The translations under genes and the position numbers were made by a program. Under the pieces are notes generated by a model, which was given only the letters and a program-made list of their open reading frames with translations, did no database searches and had not been told where the DNA came from. DNA of 64,000 nt from Numida meleagris (lineage: Eukaryota; Chordata; Aves; Galliformes; Numididae). Below are positions 1 through 13,379 of the stretch, in pieces. The DNA is taken from NCBI RefSeq assembly GCF_002078875.1, contig NC_034415.1, forward strand, positions 15,607,778-15,671,777, given 5' to 3'. Every line of letters begins with the position of its first letter. Position 1 is the stretch's first letter.

Positions 1-3000
1 CTCATTAGGATTAATCGCTAGCAGGGTGACTAATGCAAGGGGAATGAGGTGCTTTCCTTCCTGAAACAGCAGAGATTTGACATAGCTTTCAAAAGGGCTT
101 CACTGGAAGGCAGTTGGGTCCTTTGTGCAATAGGCGTGCTAGTTTATTTAATTTAGAACTGCTTGCTTTAGACCTGAGAATACTATACTGAACTAAAAGA
201 GATATTTTGCAGCATACTCTGCAAATAGATTTCGAACAAAATATCTTACTCAGTATGGAAGAAATGAGGTACATAATTATCCAATCTACGTTAAGAACAT
301 AAAAGGCAGCAACATATGAAAGCTGTCTTACCTCCTGCTCTGCTCTTTGAGCTTTGCCAGATTTTTATGTTTGAGGAACCATGTTTATGAGTGATGTATT
401 TGTTATAGCTCATCTCTGTCTTCTTTTCACAGTAACTTCTGCATATAATATCAGGAAAAAGGGTTGCAGCCTGAGATCACAAATGTTTATTTTAGGAATT
501 ATTTTAGGTAGAAGTACTGAAAGAAAACTCATTTTATTAATAGTTCTCCATAAGTCTTTATTGGGTGAAATATTGCTTACTGTAACATTTGTGTAAGACA
601 ATGGGATTTTTTCCTTGTGAGTGCTGTAGGCAGCTAATAGCAAATTCTTTTGAGTGGTATGTAATTGTTAACCCCATAAAAAGAAAACTAAATTGCTGTT
701 TTTATCAATAAAGCTATGCAGAGTTGAATACGAACCAAAAGAAAGTTTCAGTATAATGTACAGTGTTTAACCATGGTGCACTGCATTCCCAAGTTACACA
801 CCGGTATTTGTATTTTCACCTTGAGAGCTTTTTATTTTGCCTCGACATTTTTCAAAATTTCATCCACATTACATGCTTCGTTCTGGATAATTTATCAGGC
901 AGGGTGAGGATATTTGGAGATCCTTTCTGAAACTCTTAATCATTTTTCAAAGAAAGTTAACGGAAAGGGTAGATTTTCTTGATAATCCTTTCAAAATTAA
1001 AATATAACAGAAAAACACTATGTTTAAGTGACATTAAGGGTCTTACTTAAACCAACTAAAGCTGGGAAATTCAAAGGGAGTAACTAACACTGTCTTGGAT
1101 ACCGCCCTCATGTGTTACAGCTGACAGTGGGGAAGCTGAGAGAGCAGTTCAGATAACAATCTTAACAGCTGGAATATTACCTCAACCCCCGTAGTCTGGA
1201 GAAGAGGATAGATGTCTTTCAAGATCATTCTTTCTCATGAAAGATACAGTGTGTCCTTCCCATGGTCGTGCTGAACATGGCTTTTCTTTAATTTGTGCTT
1301 CTTTCTCTGGTTAATGGTACAGGCTTATATCACACCAGTAGTTTTTAACAAACAGTAATCTAAAATTTGAATCTGAAGCTTAGAGAATCCTGATCCCAGG
1401 CTTCTTTCTTCCTAATCTCTAGGTAAAAGAAGCTCCAACCAATCAGAAGCCCCTTTTTCTATTTTAAAGTATCAGAAGGATTCAGATACCTGACATTTTC
1501 ATTTGGGGGCCAGGATGACTTTTTTTTCATTCAAATCAGTTTGATATTCTGTGTTTATACACTTTGTTAGCTTCGTATTGCCAGTATATCAGATAAATGT
1601 TAGTTAGGCACTGCAGGACTTGTTAGAGAGAGTCTATTGTATAGCTTCCATAATTCATGTGATTTATAGATCATTCTAGAAGTTTATTAAAATTCTCAAA
1701 TATCCTGACATAAGAAAGGTTGGGGTTATATGTCTCAGTACTACTCCTTTAAGCTGAGAGTGGCAGATTTTTGTGTGGAAAAGAGAATTTAATGTTATTG
1801 GGATTGGGTTTTGGTTTTGTGGGTTTTTTTTGCTTTTGGTTGTTTTTTGTTTGTTTGTTTTCTTTTTTTCAAATAAGCTAAAACAGCAGTTAATTTGATG
1901 CAGCAGGAAAACTTTGCCTTTCAGCCACTAACACTAAGGTTAGCCCATATTTTACAGAACTCTTGCAAGCGAAGCCTGCAGTCTCTGATTAATGTCAGAA
2001 TCTCCGTTCAGTTTTTCTCTGAACACATTACTTTAAAATTTGCATAATTGTTTAAAGTTGCGCATTTCGCTGATACTGCCCCTATTAAATGATACACAAA
2101 AACACAACACAGAGTTACATTACATTTCCGACAAGATCAAAACAGACTGTGACATTTTTATGCAGTTGTGTATTTTGTGAGTCAGGGCAGTAATTGGGAT
2201 ATATTAATGGTTTCCCTGACACCCCCTTGTCCTGCTCCTCCCCTGTTCCCCTTGAAATGGTTCATGTAAACTCTGAGGATATTTAACACATTTTAAGCTG
2301 TCCAGTTCTATGTACTGACTTGTAAAGTAATTTGGAATGATGATTCCTACTTGGTGAGACGTGCTCAGACATAAACGCACACATACACATAGCAGCACAT
2401 AAAGCATGAACCTGTTAAGAATTTCACCTTTTAAGAAATGACAGAATAATTACAGGACAACATGTCCTTCATGAGTAAAAACAACTAAGCTAAAGTGCTT
2501 TCAAGGCTGTCATGGCCTACTTCTAGCAAGCTGCATAAATCATAAACTGCTAAGGGATTGATTCATGCACTGAGTGATAACTGGAGTCTATATAATGGGT
2601 GTATATAAATGTGTGGGTAACATTCACGTACACTGAACTGAATTCAGTTCTTAGTTACAGCTGAGAACAGAACTGAGCCAGTATACCCTGAGCTCTGATT
2701 TTATATACAGATACAAAAAAAATGTAGAGGATACACTACGTTTCCTTAATGAAGGCTGAATAAGTGTTTCTATTTCAGACCTCTTTAGAAGGGGATTGTA
2801 ATGGCTGATAAGTTGATAGACTGAAACTTAGTTTCTTAGTCCTCAGTCCTGGCATGAGTGTTCCTGGCCTAAGGGAGGAAAATAATTAATTAAATAATAA
2901 TTTTTAAAAAGTCTCATCTAATTTTACTTGGTTGAGGCTGAATGTAAAAAAACTCTTCGTGTTTGCAGCCATAAAAGAAAATAATCAAATGCCTTAGCCA

Positions 3001-3954
3001 AAAATTTAAAAAAATCCCCAAACATAATTTTTACCTGACTTTTCAAGTTACCTCTTGTCTCTTGCAGTGTATTTCTGGTGAATAAACTGTTACACTTCTT
3101 TGTATGGTTTTAGGACCCAAAGCTTTACAGATGCTGTGGATAGCCTGTATTAGTGGGATGATATTTCTTTCTCTGAACGCTTTAACTGGACAGATTGCAC
3201 ATATGCTCTTGCATTAGCAAAGGCCAAGTGATTCCTGAAGAGACAGAAAGAAGGGTAACTCAACCTCTGAAGGTTATCCAGAGGTTTAAGCTATGTGAAA
3301 GTTACACTTGTTGGAAATATCTACTGTTTGCAGGCAGAGGTGCTTCTTTTTTTCTTTTTCTTTCATGTAAATTTAGGGCCACTGTTTCAAAGATACACAA
3401 TAGGCTTCTCTTCGCATGCAAAAAACTTCGTCCCATAATACACATTGGCACATTTGTTGGTCCAGATAGCTAACATTTGCATGCATGGGCAGTAGATTCT
3501 GTCATTTATGCATGTAGATAATAGAATTTACATGCACAGAGCTCATTTGGACTCGGCCTTGGAACAGCTTGGGAGGACAGGTATTTAAGATTTGAGGGAC
3601 AGATGCACAGTAGGGGACTGCTGGGGTAAATGATGCTTGAGTCTGGAATATTGAAATAGGAATGCTAAAGAAAGGATGAAGACAGTGCTCATCTGTGTTT
3701 GAGTAGTGCTGAAAGCAAAAAGAGTTTAAGTACAAAGAGCAAGGCAAGAATGATATCAAAGGTCACCTTTCATTGTGAAGACAAGTTTAACTTGAAACAG
3801 GAATTTTCCTTTTCTGAAATACGTTTTCGCCCTTGCCCTGTGGTCTCTGTCCAGTGATGGCCTTTAATCTGTCTTTCATGAAACTTCAGCCAGAGCCTGG
3901 TAGTACTTCATGTAAAAGATACTAGGTTGTTTAGCAGAGACTGGAGACATCTAT
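1..3954. other. Unique non-coding sequence, no gene seen
   Basis: AT-rich sequence without a supportable exon. Open frames here are at most 92 codons and match nothing I recognise. It holds a T/G-rich low-complexity run at about 1807-1869 and a perfect 16-bp palindrome at 2635-2650. A pyrimidine-rich stretch lies near 2220-2260. I see no repeat family ends, promoter or RNA gene. Confidence 0.6.
1807..1869. repeat. T/G-rich low-complexity tract
   Basis: The + strand carries an almost pure T and G run, with TTTG units in its second half (for example GTTTGTTTGTTT near 1849-1860). This is ordinary simple-sequence DNA. Confidence 0.7.
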
Positions 3955-4037
3955 GGGCCAGTCTTCAACTCAGGAGTTTTCTGGGCCCACTGAAGTAAAT
4001 GCAGATGTGCCAATTTTGTGCCAGCTGAGCAAGTGGC
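3955..4037. repeat. Ancient palindromic MITE-like repeat, copy 1
   Basis: An 83-bp segment begins GGGCCAGTC and ends CAAGTGGCC. It has the layout of a short palindromic repeat that I recall from bird, turtle and crocodile DNA: a GGGCCAGATC-type end, a central CACTGAAGT-type core, then CCAATTT, CCAGCTGAG and a closing GGCC. Its 3' half resembles the 3' half of the element at 4598-4684. Such palindromes are usually internally deleted, non-autonomous DNA transposons. The family assignment comes from memory and the copy is strongly diverged. Confidence 0.45.
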
Positions 4038-4597
4038 CTTGAATATGTAGATTCTTTCAAAATAAATTCTATTTGTAGAGTGTCTCTGTTTGAACTTTGT
4101 AGGCCAAAAATAACATTCTGCTTCTGGAGTTCAGGGACGTCTTTCTCAATGTGAGGAGAAATTGGTGTCCAGATCTAAATATTGCCATTTGGGACCCCAA
4201 CTAAACAAAGCTCGTCACCCACATCGGAACCACAGTGCACAGGAAAATAGCATCTGAAATCAGACCGTAAAAAGCCTTTGCCTTTTACCAGAGCTGTGGT
4301 CACTGAGCCTACCACAAAAACACACTGTACTTAAACAAGATCTCACTGAAGTTAACATGAGTTCTTTTGGAACCAATAGAATCTTTTTCTGAGTGCGGAG
4401 AAAATTCTTGTTGCTCTATTTCAGTGCACTGACTGTGTAATATCAAGGCCTCCACAGCAATGCACTTAAACACAACTGGGTGAATTACGGACAGAGCAGA
4501 GGTCTTAATTTCAAATTTCTCAGGTTTGTCAGATTATGTTGTATAGTATCAGATTGCTCTGCAAAAGTTGAACCTCAGGAGTCCCATTACAGCTCCT

Positions 4598-4684
4598 GGG
4601 CTAGATCCTTGGGTGATATCAATTGGTGTAGTGCTACTGGAGTGACTGGAACTGTGCTGATTTCACTAGCTCAGGATTTAGCCC
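4598..4684. repeat. Ancient palindromic MITE-like repeat, copy 2
   Basis: This 87-bp segment runs from GGGCTAGATCC to GGATTTAGCCC, so its two ends are near-perfect inverted copies. The arms stay partly complementary towards a central ACTGGAGTGACTGG core, with gaps. It is the clearer of two related copies about 560 bp apart. The pattern fits a palindromic MITE family of amniotes (Chompy-type elements of crocodilians are a possible relative, recalled and not checked). No target duplication is visible, which is expected for an old copy. Confidence 0.5.
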
Positions 4685-7600
4685 ACTGGGTCTGAGATAG
4701 CTATAAAACCTCACTGTGCACTTGAGAAGTGGCCCTCCATAAATGTGCAGGTTTTTATAGTAAATATAGGAAACCCACTTTATCTCTGTGGCTTAAAAAC
4801 ACTGGCTAAACAAGGTCAACTTTCTGTTCTCACACCACAACTGTTAATACCAATAAGTAAGGTTTTAAGTGTACCGTCTCTTTGTGTGTTTGATTTTTTC
4901 TCCACTTTTTAGTTTGTCACTATGAGCTGCTCGTGTCTTGAACCATTTTTACAAACACACCAAGAAAAAGGGAGTATCACTAGCAAGTCCTAGCTTAGTT
5001 CTCAGTGTGCAGTGTCCTCCTCTGTCAATGGTTGCATATACTTGCACATAAATGCTAGATGTTTATACTCACACATATAAATTAGTATACATCAGGTGTC
5101 CTTAAACACTCCTATGCCTTTTTCACTTCCTAAGTAGTGAAATGTCATTTTTGCAAGAAAAGTATTATGTCTCATAGTGTCTGACGTTCCAGCAGCTAGA
5201 CTGAACTCTATTGCACTCACTGCCTGTGCCAGTGATTTGGCATTAAGGGCTGAGACTGTTTTCCTGACAGGCAGTCATTGGAAATGTTTTCGCAACAATT
5301 AACTTATAAGTAGATTTTCTTCTGCAAGGGGAAGAAAATCATACTAAGTGAGGTGCAGAGGCAGGCAGCTATCTGCTTTTCCGTTAGTATGCACCAGCTT
5401 GTATTTTGGTAAACACAAGATAAAAATGGAGAATCGATTTTTTTCCAGATGCACACACACAAAATAAAATAAAATAAAACAACCAGATTTGTAATCAAAC
5501 AGCTTCTAACAATCTTTATTTTAACATCTTACGATCTCCATTTTTTGGGGAGTGGGAACAGCTCATTCCCTTGTTAGTCATTTATGCTCTAATGTTTCTG
5601 GATATGAGACTACATGAAGACTACATGTCTCTAAAAATATTACATAAAGATCAACAATACATTCCAAATAAATGGATAGGGAGCAAAACAACCCATCTTC
5701 ATCTGATTGTTTACTGAGTGTAGCTAGTGCATGCAGTGTACATTTTTCTTCATTAAGTGTCAAATTTTCAAACTTGTCATTGGTAAGAATGAGGAGAAAG
5801 AAGAGAAATGATGGAAAGATCAAAAGTACTTCTTACTGACGTAGGCTGTATAACAAAAATGACCGCAGTTGTTACCCCATTAACCCCGCAACGTAAACTA
5901 AAATTCCGCAGATAATAGATTTTGTAGCATGGCAGCCAAACTGACACAAGGAAAAGAAAATCTGGATCAGATTGGATTCACTTTAAAAATAAACAAACAG
6001 CAAAAAAAACCACCCTCACTTAAAGTGAAAGTACTGAAAACATTTTGTTTGTGCTACAAAGATTTAACTGTTTCATGTCAGGAGTAGTAAATGAAAGAGA
6101 CAGTGTTGAAGAGTAGGTCAGTAAGGATGAACCTTAATGGCCCTGTGCTCAGAGTTCGCAGCTGAGGCGTGGAGAAGCTGAGTGCAGGTCACTGCTCTGC
6201 ATGTGTCTTGCTGTTTGGCCTGTGTCTCTGTGTCCCTGTGCCCTAAAGCGCTGACGCACTGGACACAGCGCGTGCGTGCCCCTGCCAGTTCTGCTTCTGG
6301 GGAGATGGATTGCAGGGAGCTTCCAGGCTTTGAAGGAGAGCACTTCTGCTGGGGTTGGAGTGAGGCGGCTTCTCTTTTTAACCCAAGTCATTGTTGTGAC
6401 CTGCCTGACACTGCAGACCTTCAAAATGGAGAATGGAGGACTGTATCCTTAACTTGTCCTCTTTTGGTGGAGAATCCACTAAAGCAGAGATTTGAAGCTC
6501 TGTCCTCTGGGAGCAGGCTGTTATCAGGTGCTTGGGACGCTCCCTTGAGAGGCTGTGGTTCCAGCAATGAATTAGGCTGAGTAGATTTTAAGTCTCTTCA
6601 GAGAAACCACTGAGAACAACAGCAGCTTCACACAGTCATGCCTCAGCTCCAGTGAGTAATGCCAAATTGCTTGCGTTGTCACCACCACCGTCTCCCCTGG
6701 AGATCCTAATGGGTCCCTGCAGATCCCTGAGGAATGCAGTGCTGACTGAATATGTTTTTCAGGATTGTTTCAAGATACTATGGAACACATCCAGAACCTA
6801 GAGAGATGTTTTCTTTGGGGCTCCAGACCATCGTATGTTTAATTACTGATGCCATTACTAAAAATACCCATAGGAAATAGAACAATTTCATCTTTCAGAG
6901 GGATATTTGTGGAATGGGGGTTAGGGCAACTTGTTTTAAAGCATAATTTCCCTATAGGTTAGAATCTATATAATTATAGTAAAATTATAAAAACAAATTG
7001 CCTGCCCTTGTGTGCTTTTGTATTCAGACAGTGGGTGCATTGTGCTGTTATTAGACAAGCATTGCTTTTCCCAACTTCTTGTATATTTTTCTTAGCCCTT
7101 TCTTTTCATACCCTAATCTTCACCTAACTTGTAAAGTTTTGACTGGGTGTTTGATGCTGGTTTCAGAGGTGATGCGTAATTTGGATTTCCTTGCATTGGG
7201 TCAGAAATAATGAGCCTAAATTATAGTTAGTGGGATTTGTAAGCATATTGGAAACCGGGTAAAAACCTAAGCCAATGAAGTCCAGAAGGTATCAGATCTT
7301 GAATGTACTGTATATCGAGGGCATAATTTGCATACCTTTAACTCATCCCAGACTTTACTAAACTTTTGAGTTAATCAAAGTCACAGTGACCACTAGGTTT
7401 TTACTCATCTTTCCTGTCACAGCTGAAATATTAGTCTCAAGAGTGTCTCAAGAGACACCTTTTCAAATTCACTTGGCTATCTCTATTTTAAATTACACAG
7501 CTAGTAGTGATAATTACATTTTTGTTTTCCATTATATGGATGTGTAAGGCTAAAGAATGTCAGGCAGATGTGTTTTCAAAAATATATGTCAACAACTGAA

Positions 7601-9099
7601 GAAATTGAAATAGCCCTGGTTACTCTGTAACATGTATCCAGAATGCTAAAAGTTTTTTTGAGAACTTGAAAAACTCAAACTGCAACTGAAAAGCAGTGTA
7701 TATCCCCAGGCAGCCTTAATTTGCATGATCAGCACTTACTCAGCAGAGCACCGTAAGTATCGGAGACCTTGGTTTACTAAACAGGTCACATTTAACTGTC
7801 CTTGAACAATTTATCCTATGTATTATACATAAACAAGCTTTTTTTTTTTTGTCGTATTCACCATCATTATTTCTCTTTTCTCTACATTTTCTTTGATACA
7901 GAGTAATTTTTCTATAGGAACTGATGAAGGAGGGCTTAAATGAAATGCTACATGCCTTGCTTCCCATAGTCTTGTTTAAGAATTCCACGCTTCTCTCATT
8001 TTGTTTTCCTTCTGGGTAGTGCTTTTTGTTTGTGTTGAAGTCTTTCGTTTTTCTGCCTCCCTCCCATCCAAACTGAGTAATTCCATCTGAGCAAAAATTA
8101 AAAAATGAAAAGCTGTTCTTGTAGCAGAGGATTATAGGACAAATTATACAGGTTTGTGTTGCTTTTTAAGTAGCCTTTGGACACTGAATGTTCATTTCTT
8201 GTTATGTAAATCCACTGCCCACAGATCAAGGTGTCTGCTGGTGCCAGGAAGGAAGATGCAAGAGACCACTGGTTTTCAGAAACTACACAAAGAAACTGAT
8301 AGGAGAGCTCAGATGTAAATAAAGATAGCAGGAAAATATTCTTCCACAGTAAAATCCAAACAAGTTCTTTTTTTTTTTAGTAACCTTTGGTGTTTTCCTC
8401 TCATGTATCAAATAAGTTTTTTCCTTTATGTTACAAGACATACTTTCTGTGCATTAATTTTCTCTTTTTTAAATAGCAGCCAAGAAATCTTTCTCAAGAG
8501 TGAGAGGTTTTATATCTTGAATTATCTTGAACTGAACTCCATTAAGTCAGCATATCCTAATCCTATGCCAAAATGCAAGACTTGCTTTCAGTATGGAGAA
8601 AGGGGAGGAAGAGTGAGGGGAAGATACAAACTCTTTTAAAGATACCTTGCATGAAGAAAGTTCTTAAAAGGGCTATTTTTAAGCATGCTACTAACTTTGG
8701 TGTACTCAGTTTGCTGCTAAACCTATTATACATCAACATTTGAAAAAAAGTGTGTAATTATAAATTCTGTTTGTTATGTATCCTTATTTCACAGATTTTT
8801 AAGTCTACATTCCTGTATATAAAGAAAATCTGTGTTTAGATCAATATTTTCCAAAACTCTATTTATTGGGGAAGCTTGGATGTCAAAATTGAGCATGACA
8901 TTTTGTGAAATATGAGGTCACACATCAGCAAAAGGGCCAGGTTTGTTCAGGCTTATTTGAAATTTGTCCTATTCAATGTAAAAATCTAAATTCACAGTCC
9001 TAGGGGAGCTGAACACTCCTACTGACTCCTAAACAATTCTGAAGATGAAATCCTATATTTCAAAAGCTCCATTTGAAATTGCCTTTTTAAATAAATAAA
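4685..9099. other. Unique non-coding sequence with one CpG-bearing patch
   Basis: No gene is supported. The longest open frame (6182-6580, + strand, 132 codons) has no recognisable domain and is overlapped by a 91-codon frame on the other strand, as expected for a locally GC-richer patch. At about 6245-6285 several CpG sites cluster in 40 bp, which is unusual in this CpG-poor window. An AAAAT/CA simple repeat lies at 5452-5480, and a direct repeat GTCTCAAGAG(T/A) at 7434-7455. Confidence 0.5.
5452..5480. repeat. CA run followed by AAAAT repeats
   Basis: A short CACACAC run is followed directly by four AAAAT/AAAAC units. It is a compound simple repeat. Confidence 0.75.
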
Positions 9100-12000
9100 T
9101 ATAAGTGTTCATTCTTACAGTTAATGTTTCTCCTTCCACTCCGCCAAAACCTTACCAAAATTGCCATTCTTGAATAGGAGTCTGTAGGACAGAAGTGCGC
9201 TTTTACTGACAGATTGCCTTTAAGGATTCTTTTGAATAAATTATCTCCATAGTGTTCTTAAATTGAAGTGTCTTTAAACAGTCAAATAAGTTGGATAACT
9301 CCTTTCAATGTGTTTTCAATTGTAGATCATGACACTTTCATCCAACAATTTTAAGGAGATAACTTTTAATTACAATAATAAGAACCACATGGGCAATGAT
9401 TGATGCAAACCTGATGTGTTCTTTTACTTTATTAGTCTTTTTAATTAGAGGCAAAAGAATGCTTTGTCTGTTGCAAAGGAGATGAGATGGGTTGAGATAT
9501 TCTGCTGTACTTTCATGACTGCAAAACCCTGATTACTTCTCAGAAACTTGGGTTTCTGTGGACATTAAAGGTTAAAGAAGCTTGTTTGGTTTTCTCTTTC
9601 AGCTTTGTTTCTCCTTAGCTCTGTGAGGTGCCCCGTATGGTAACATACCATTCAGGATATGAGACTCTTCTATTGGTTTTGGTTTAGTTCTATAACCTTC
9701 TTACAACCATAAGTTTCCAAACACAATTAGAGAGCAAGGAAAGGAGAGAGAGTTTAATGCCACCAGATGTCAGAGCAGTTGCTTACCGAAGGATCAGTTG
9801 AATGAGAAGTTGAGAGAGGCTTACAAGATGTCTTGTTCTTCGTCTCTGCCTATAGGAGCAGAGGAATCTTGGCATCTTCCTGCAGCCATGTCTTGAGTCC
9901 ATTGTTTAAGGCAACTGTAGTTCAGGGTGGTGTGAAAGACAGACAGACAGCATGGTGCTAATTCTGAAGCTAATGCAGCTCTTTGAAACAGATGCTGTGA
10001 CTATTTTGTCTGAACTGGTTTAAAGGATTTGCTTGCCTTGAGCATACGGAAGGTTAGATTCAGGTTTCCTCTGTGGCTATTTCACAAGCTTACAGGTAAG
10101 GCTTAGCTTTCACACATTTGCCTGGAATTTTTTTGTCTTGTATGCCATGTAGGATTAATGGCAGTGGTGAAAAAACAGCACAGAGTCTTTTCCCACATAC
10201 TACTTTTGTATTTATTCTTCCTTGTTATATAGTGCCAATAGCCTACCAAGTGAATTACTAACAAGTAAAGGCAAGATCTTTGCTTTAAAAGGTTCATTTT
10301 CTAACTAAAAGTATGACATCTCAGGTCTTTATAAGGCATGAAGGTAATGAAATTTCTAGGGAGGAAGAGGAAAGAGATATATGCACTTATGATCTCAAAA
10401 GCAAAGCCAATTTGTGATACCTGGATTTTGTGGTTCAAATGAGAAACCTGTAAATTGGCCCACATCAGCAGAAGAATTTGTGAAACTTCACAAAATGTTG
10501 TGCAGAGTAATAGGGAAAGAACAGCACAAACAAACTTTCAGTGATCTGAAGCTGCGTAAGCTTTCTCTGCTGCTTTAGCAATAGCATGTATGCAGCATGG
10601 ATTTCAGCCAGTGTTGTGGCTTGGTAGTCTGTGCTAGCATGTTAGGATGCTGGTTTGGGGCCTAATCCAAACGTCTTTGAAGTCAGTGAAAAGCTTTTAA
10701 CTTCAGTGAGTGAGATGCAGAGGTGTTTTGAGATGCTTACTTGTGCTAGCCAGTTTGGAGGTAACAGTGAGAACGGAGAAGGTGAGAGGTTCAGTGAAAG
10801 GAGGGAAAGGGGTATTTTAAAATTATTTTTAAGTAAAAATGCTAATCTTCATGGCTGTCTCACATGAGAAAATATATTGGGTTTGGATTGGATTAGAGGT
10901 CATAATGGAGAGGGAAGGGCAGTTTGAGTGGCTTCACTTTGTGATTTTATTTCTGTGTGACAGGCAGGTGTGAGTGTGTCAGGCATGGCGTGCTTTAAAC
11001 CTGCTCCGGGAAATCTTTCAATAGAGCCTAGCCTTGCTATTCACAAAAGGCAAATTGGTTTCCTGTGATCGCTTAAGTGGTGAAACTTGCAGTGACAGCA
11101 CCACAGAAGTTAGACCTTAAAGGAAAAAAAAGAAAAAAAAATTCACTTGCATCGCACTTATTGGCAAAACAGTTGTTTTAGTGAAGCCAATTCAACCCTC
11201 TCTGGGTCTGGATGCAGTAACTATCTAACTATCTAGAACCGCTCTCTAATGTAATAAGAGTGCTCAGAAAGCTTACATTTGTTTCAATCTGTCAAACTCA
11301 GCAAGAGGATATATGATGAAAACAGGGAGGGGGCTTTGCATTTGGGGAATCCTAGAGGGGTGCACTGGCATATATTCCTACACACGTTTGTTATATCTAA
11401 ATTATTGAGCAATTGAATTTAGTAATGATGACCATGAATTAACCATCTGTCAAAGATGAGAAATGTCTGCTTTAACCCCGAGGCTGCCACAGATGCCTTT
11501 GTATGGTGCCCATAGCATTCCTTTAGTTGCCAAAATGGCAGTGTGGCAGCAGACCAAATGTTAACTGGGAGGGGCATACATTCTTTTTCTGAGAAATGAT
11601 TGTTTTCTTGCTTGTTTGTTTCAGCCAGACTCTAGCAATATCAGAGTTCTTTCTGCAGATTGTTTTGATTTCAAAAAAGAATGGCTACTTTATGCAGCAA
11701 ATACACTTTGGCCTTATAGAACTGTGATTATTTTTTAAAATTATTATTAATGTTACCTAAGTTGTACATTGCACAGAAAGCTTAGAACTTAAAGCTATTG
11801 GATTTTCTACTTGAACTATCCTCCACTTCAATTAGTCCTACAAATGAGGCAGTGTAGGTCTTCAAAAAGGTAGCACAATAGTATCTTCAGAGAGTTCAGA
11901 ATAGATCAGAAATCATTTGCCACACTCACTCCTTTGCTGTACTTCACTTAGGTAAAAACTTGTTTGAATCCTCAAAACGCAGGCCAAAGCTTCTAAAGAC

Positions 12001-13355
12001 ATTAACAAAACATCTCATTTAAAAAGACAGCAGGCTAACAGGTGGGCATCTACATGGTGATCTATTAATTGATTTGTTTCCTTCAGTTTTCAACTTGGAT
12101 TTAACTTTCCTCCACAACTATTGGCTAGGATTTATATGATCCTCCACTAGATTTTCTATAAAGATTAATTCAGAAATTGTCGTGTTACTCCCATTAAGTC
12201 TCTTTTGAGCACTGAGTAGACCTACTTCAAAAAAATAAATGGAAATGTTTTTGGGGAAAACTATCAAACCACCCTTGACCATCCACCCCATCTGTTTGGT
12301 GGAGCATTGTCTTCACAGTGGTATTTGATTTCAGTAGTTTGGTAAGTGGATCTCGAGTAATGCCACTTGTCACAGATTTTTTTTTTGCTGTTTGTTTGTT
12401 ACTTTTATGAGTAATTATTTTTTCCTTCCCCTGCCTCCCTTCTTTCTTTTCAGTCCTTTCTATGAACTGAATTTCTCCTAACTGGTCCACTTTGACCTTC
12501 CAAATTTTCCATATGGAAAGCATCAAAATCCTTAATGACTTTCATTATTTCTTTAGGAGGAGAAGAGGGAGCAGGAAAAATACGTTGCGTGAGTTCATTC
12601 TTTGTGCACTAAAGCTCATTGATATACCTGAAGTATTCCATCCTCTCCCATGTCTCTCATAGTAGCTGAACGTACCACAGAAGTGCCTCCTTGCTGCTCA
12701 GGAGTTAAAAGCTGTGGGTGTTGATCAGGAAAAAGGTTTTTAATCATGGACCGTGAAAAGCTGAGTAATGAATGGCTGCTAATAATTCCCCCGCTTGAAG
12801 AATTTCTGTAAATCTCCTGCTCTGTACATCTGATGTGGAAGGATCATCCACTGTTTGAAGCAGCTTCAGATTCCTTTTACGTGACCTGGGCTGTAGGACT
12901 GAGGATCTAGCCTTGGCAGCCATTGATAACTTGCAGCACCTTTTTGACATGTACAGCAAGACTGTAAATAGGTTCTTATGTGCTGTATTTTTGCAGTGTC
13001 TTCACAAGAACTATCTAGAATTTCTCTCAGGTTCAGATCACCTTTTCTCCATGTCTTGGTAAGGTTACTTTGCTGCTAGTCCCTCAGAATTTTGAAATGG
13101 ATGGAAATACAACACACACAAAAAAATACAGTTTCTCAATACCAGCCAAAGTGATCAAAGAGTATCTTTTAATAAGATTTCTCTTGTTTGTTTCTGAAAG
13201 AGATGCATTGCATGAGTGGTTAATTTGGTCTGGACTTTGTCTTATATTTTGACAATATTTCATGCTAGCACACGAGAAGGTAGCTTTGTCCTGCAAAATA
13301 TTGTACAATGCAGTCCCTTAAATAGTCTTTACCATGCAGTTTTAGTCCTTCCCAA

Positions 13356-13379
13356 CCCCCCCCCCCACACACACACACA
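13356..13379. repeat. C homopolymer plus CA microsatellite
   Basis: Eleven C residues are followed by seven CA units. Length polymorphism and sequencing error are both likely here. Confidence 0.85.

Noticed and set aside
6182..6580. 132-codon open frame on the + strand
   Set aside because: No recognisable domain, no supported exon boundaries, and a long overlapping frame on the other strand. It fits a GC-richer patch with few stop codons.
9001..9060. Possible further palindromic repeat (GGGGAGCTGAACACTCCTACT)
   Set aside because: Only a short resemblance to the GAGCTGAGCACTC-type family; the arms do not pair.
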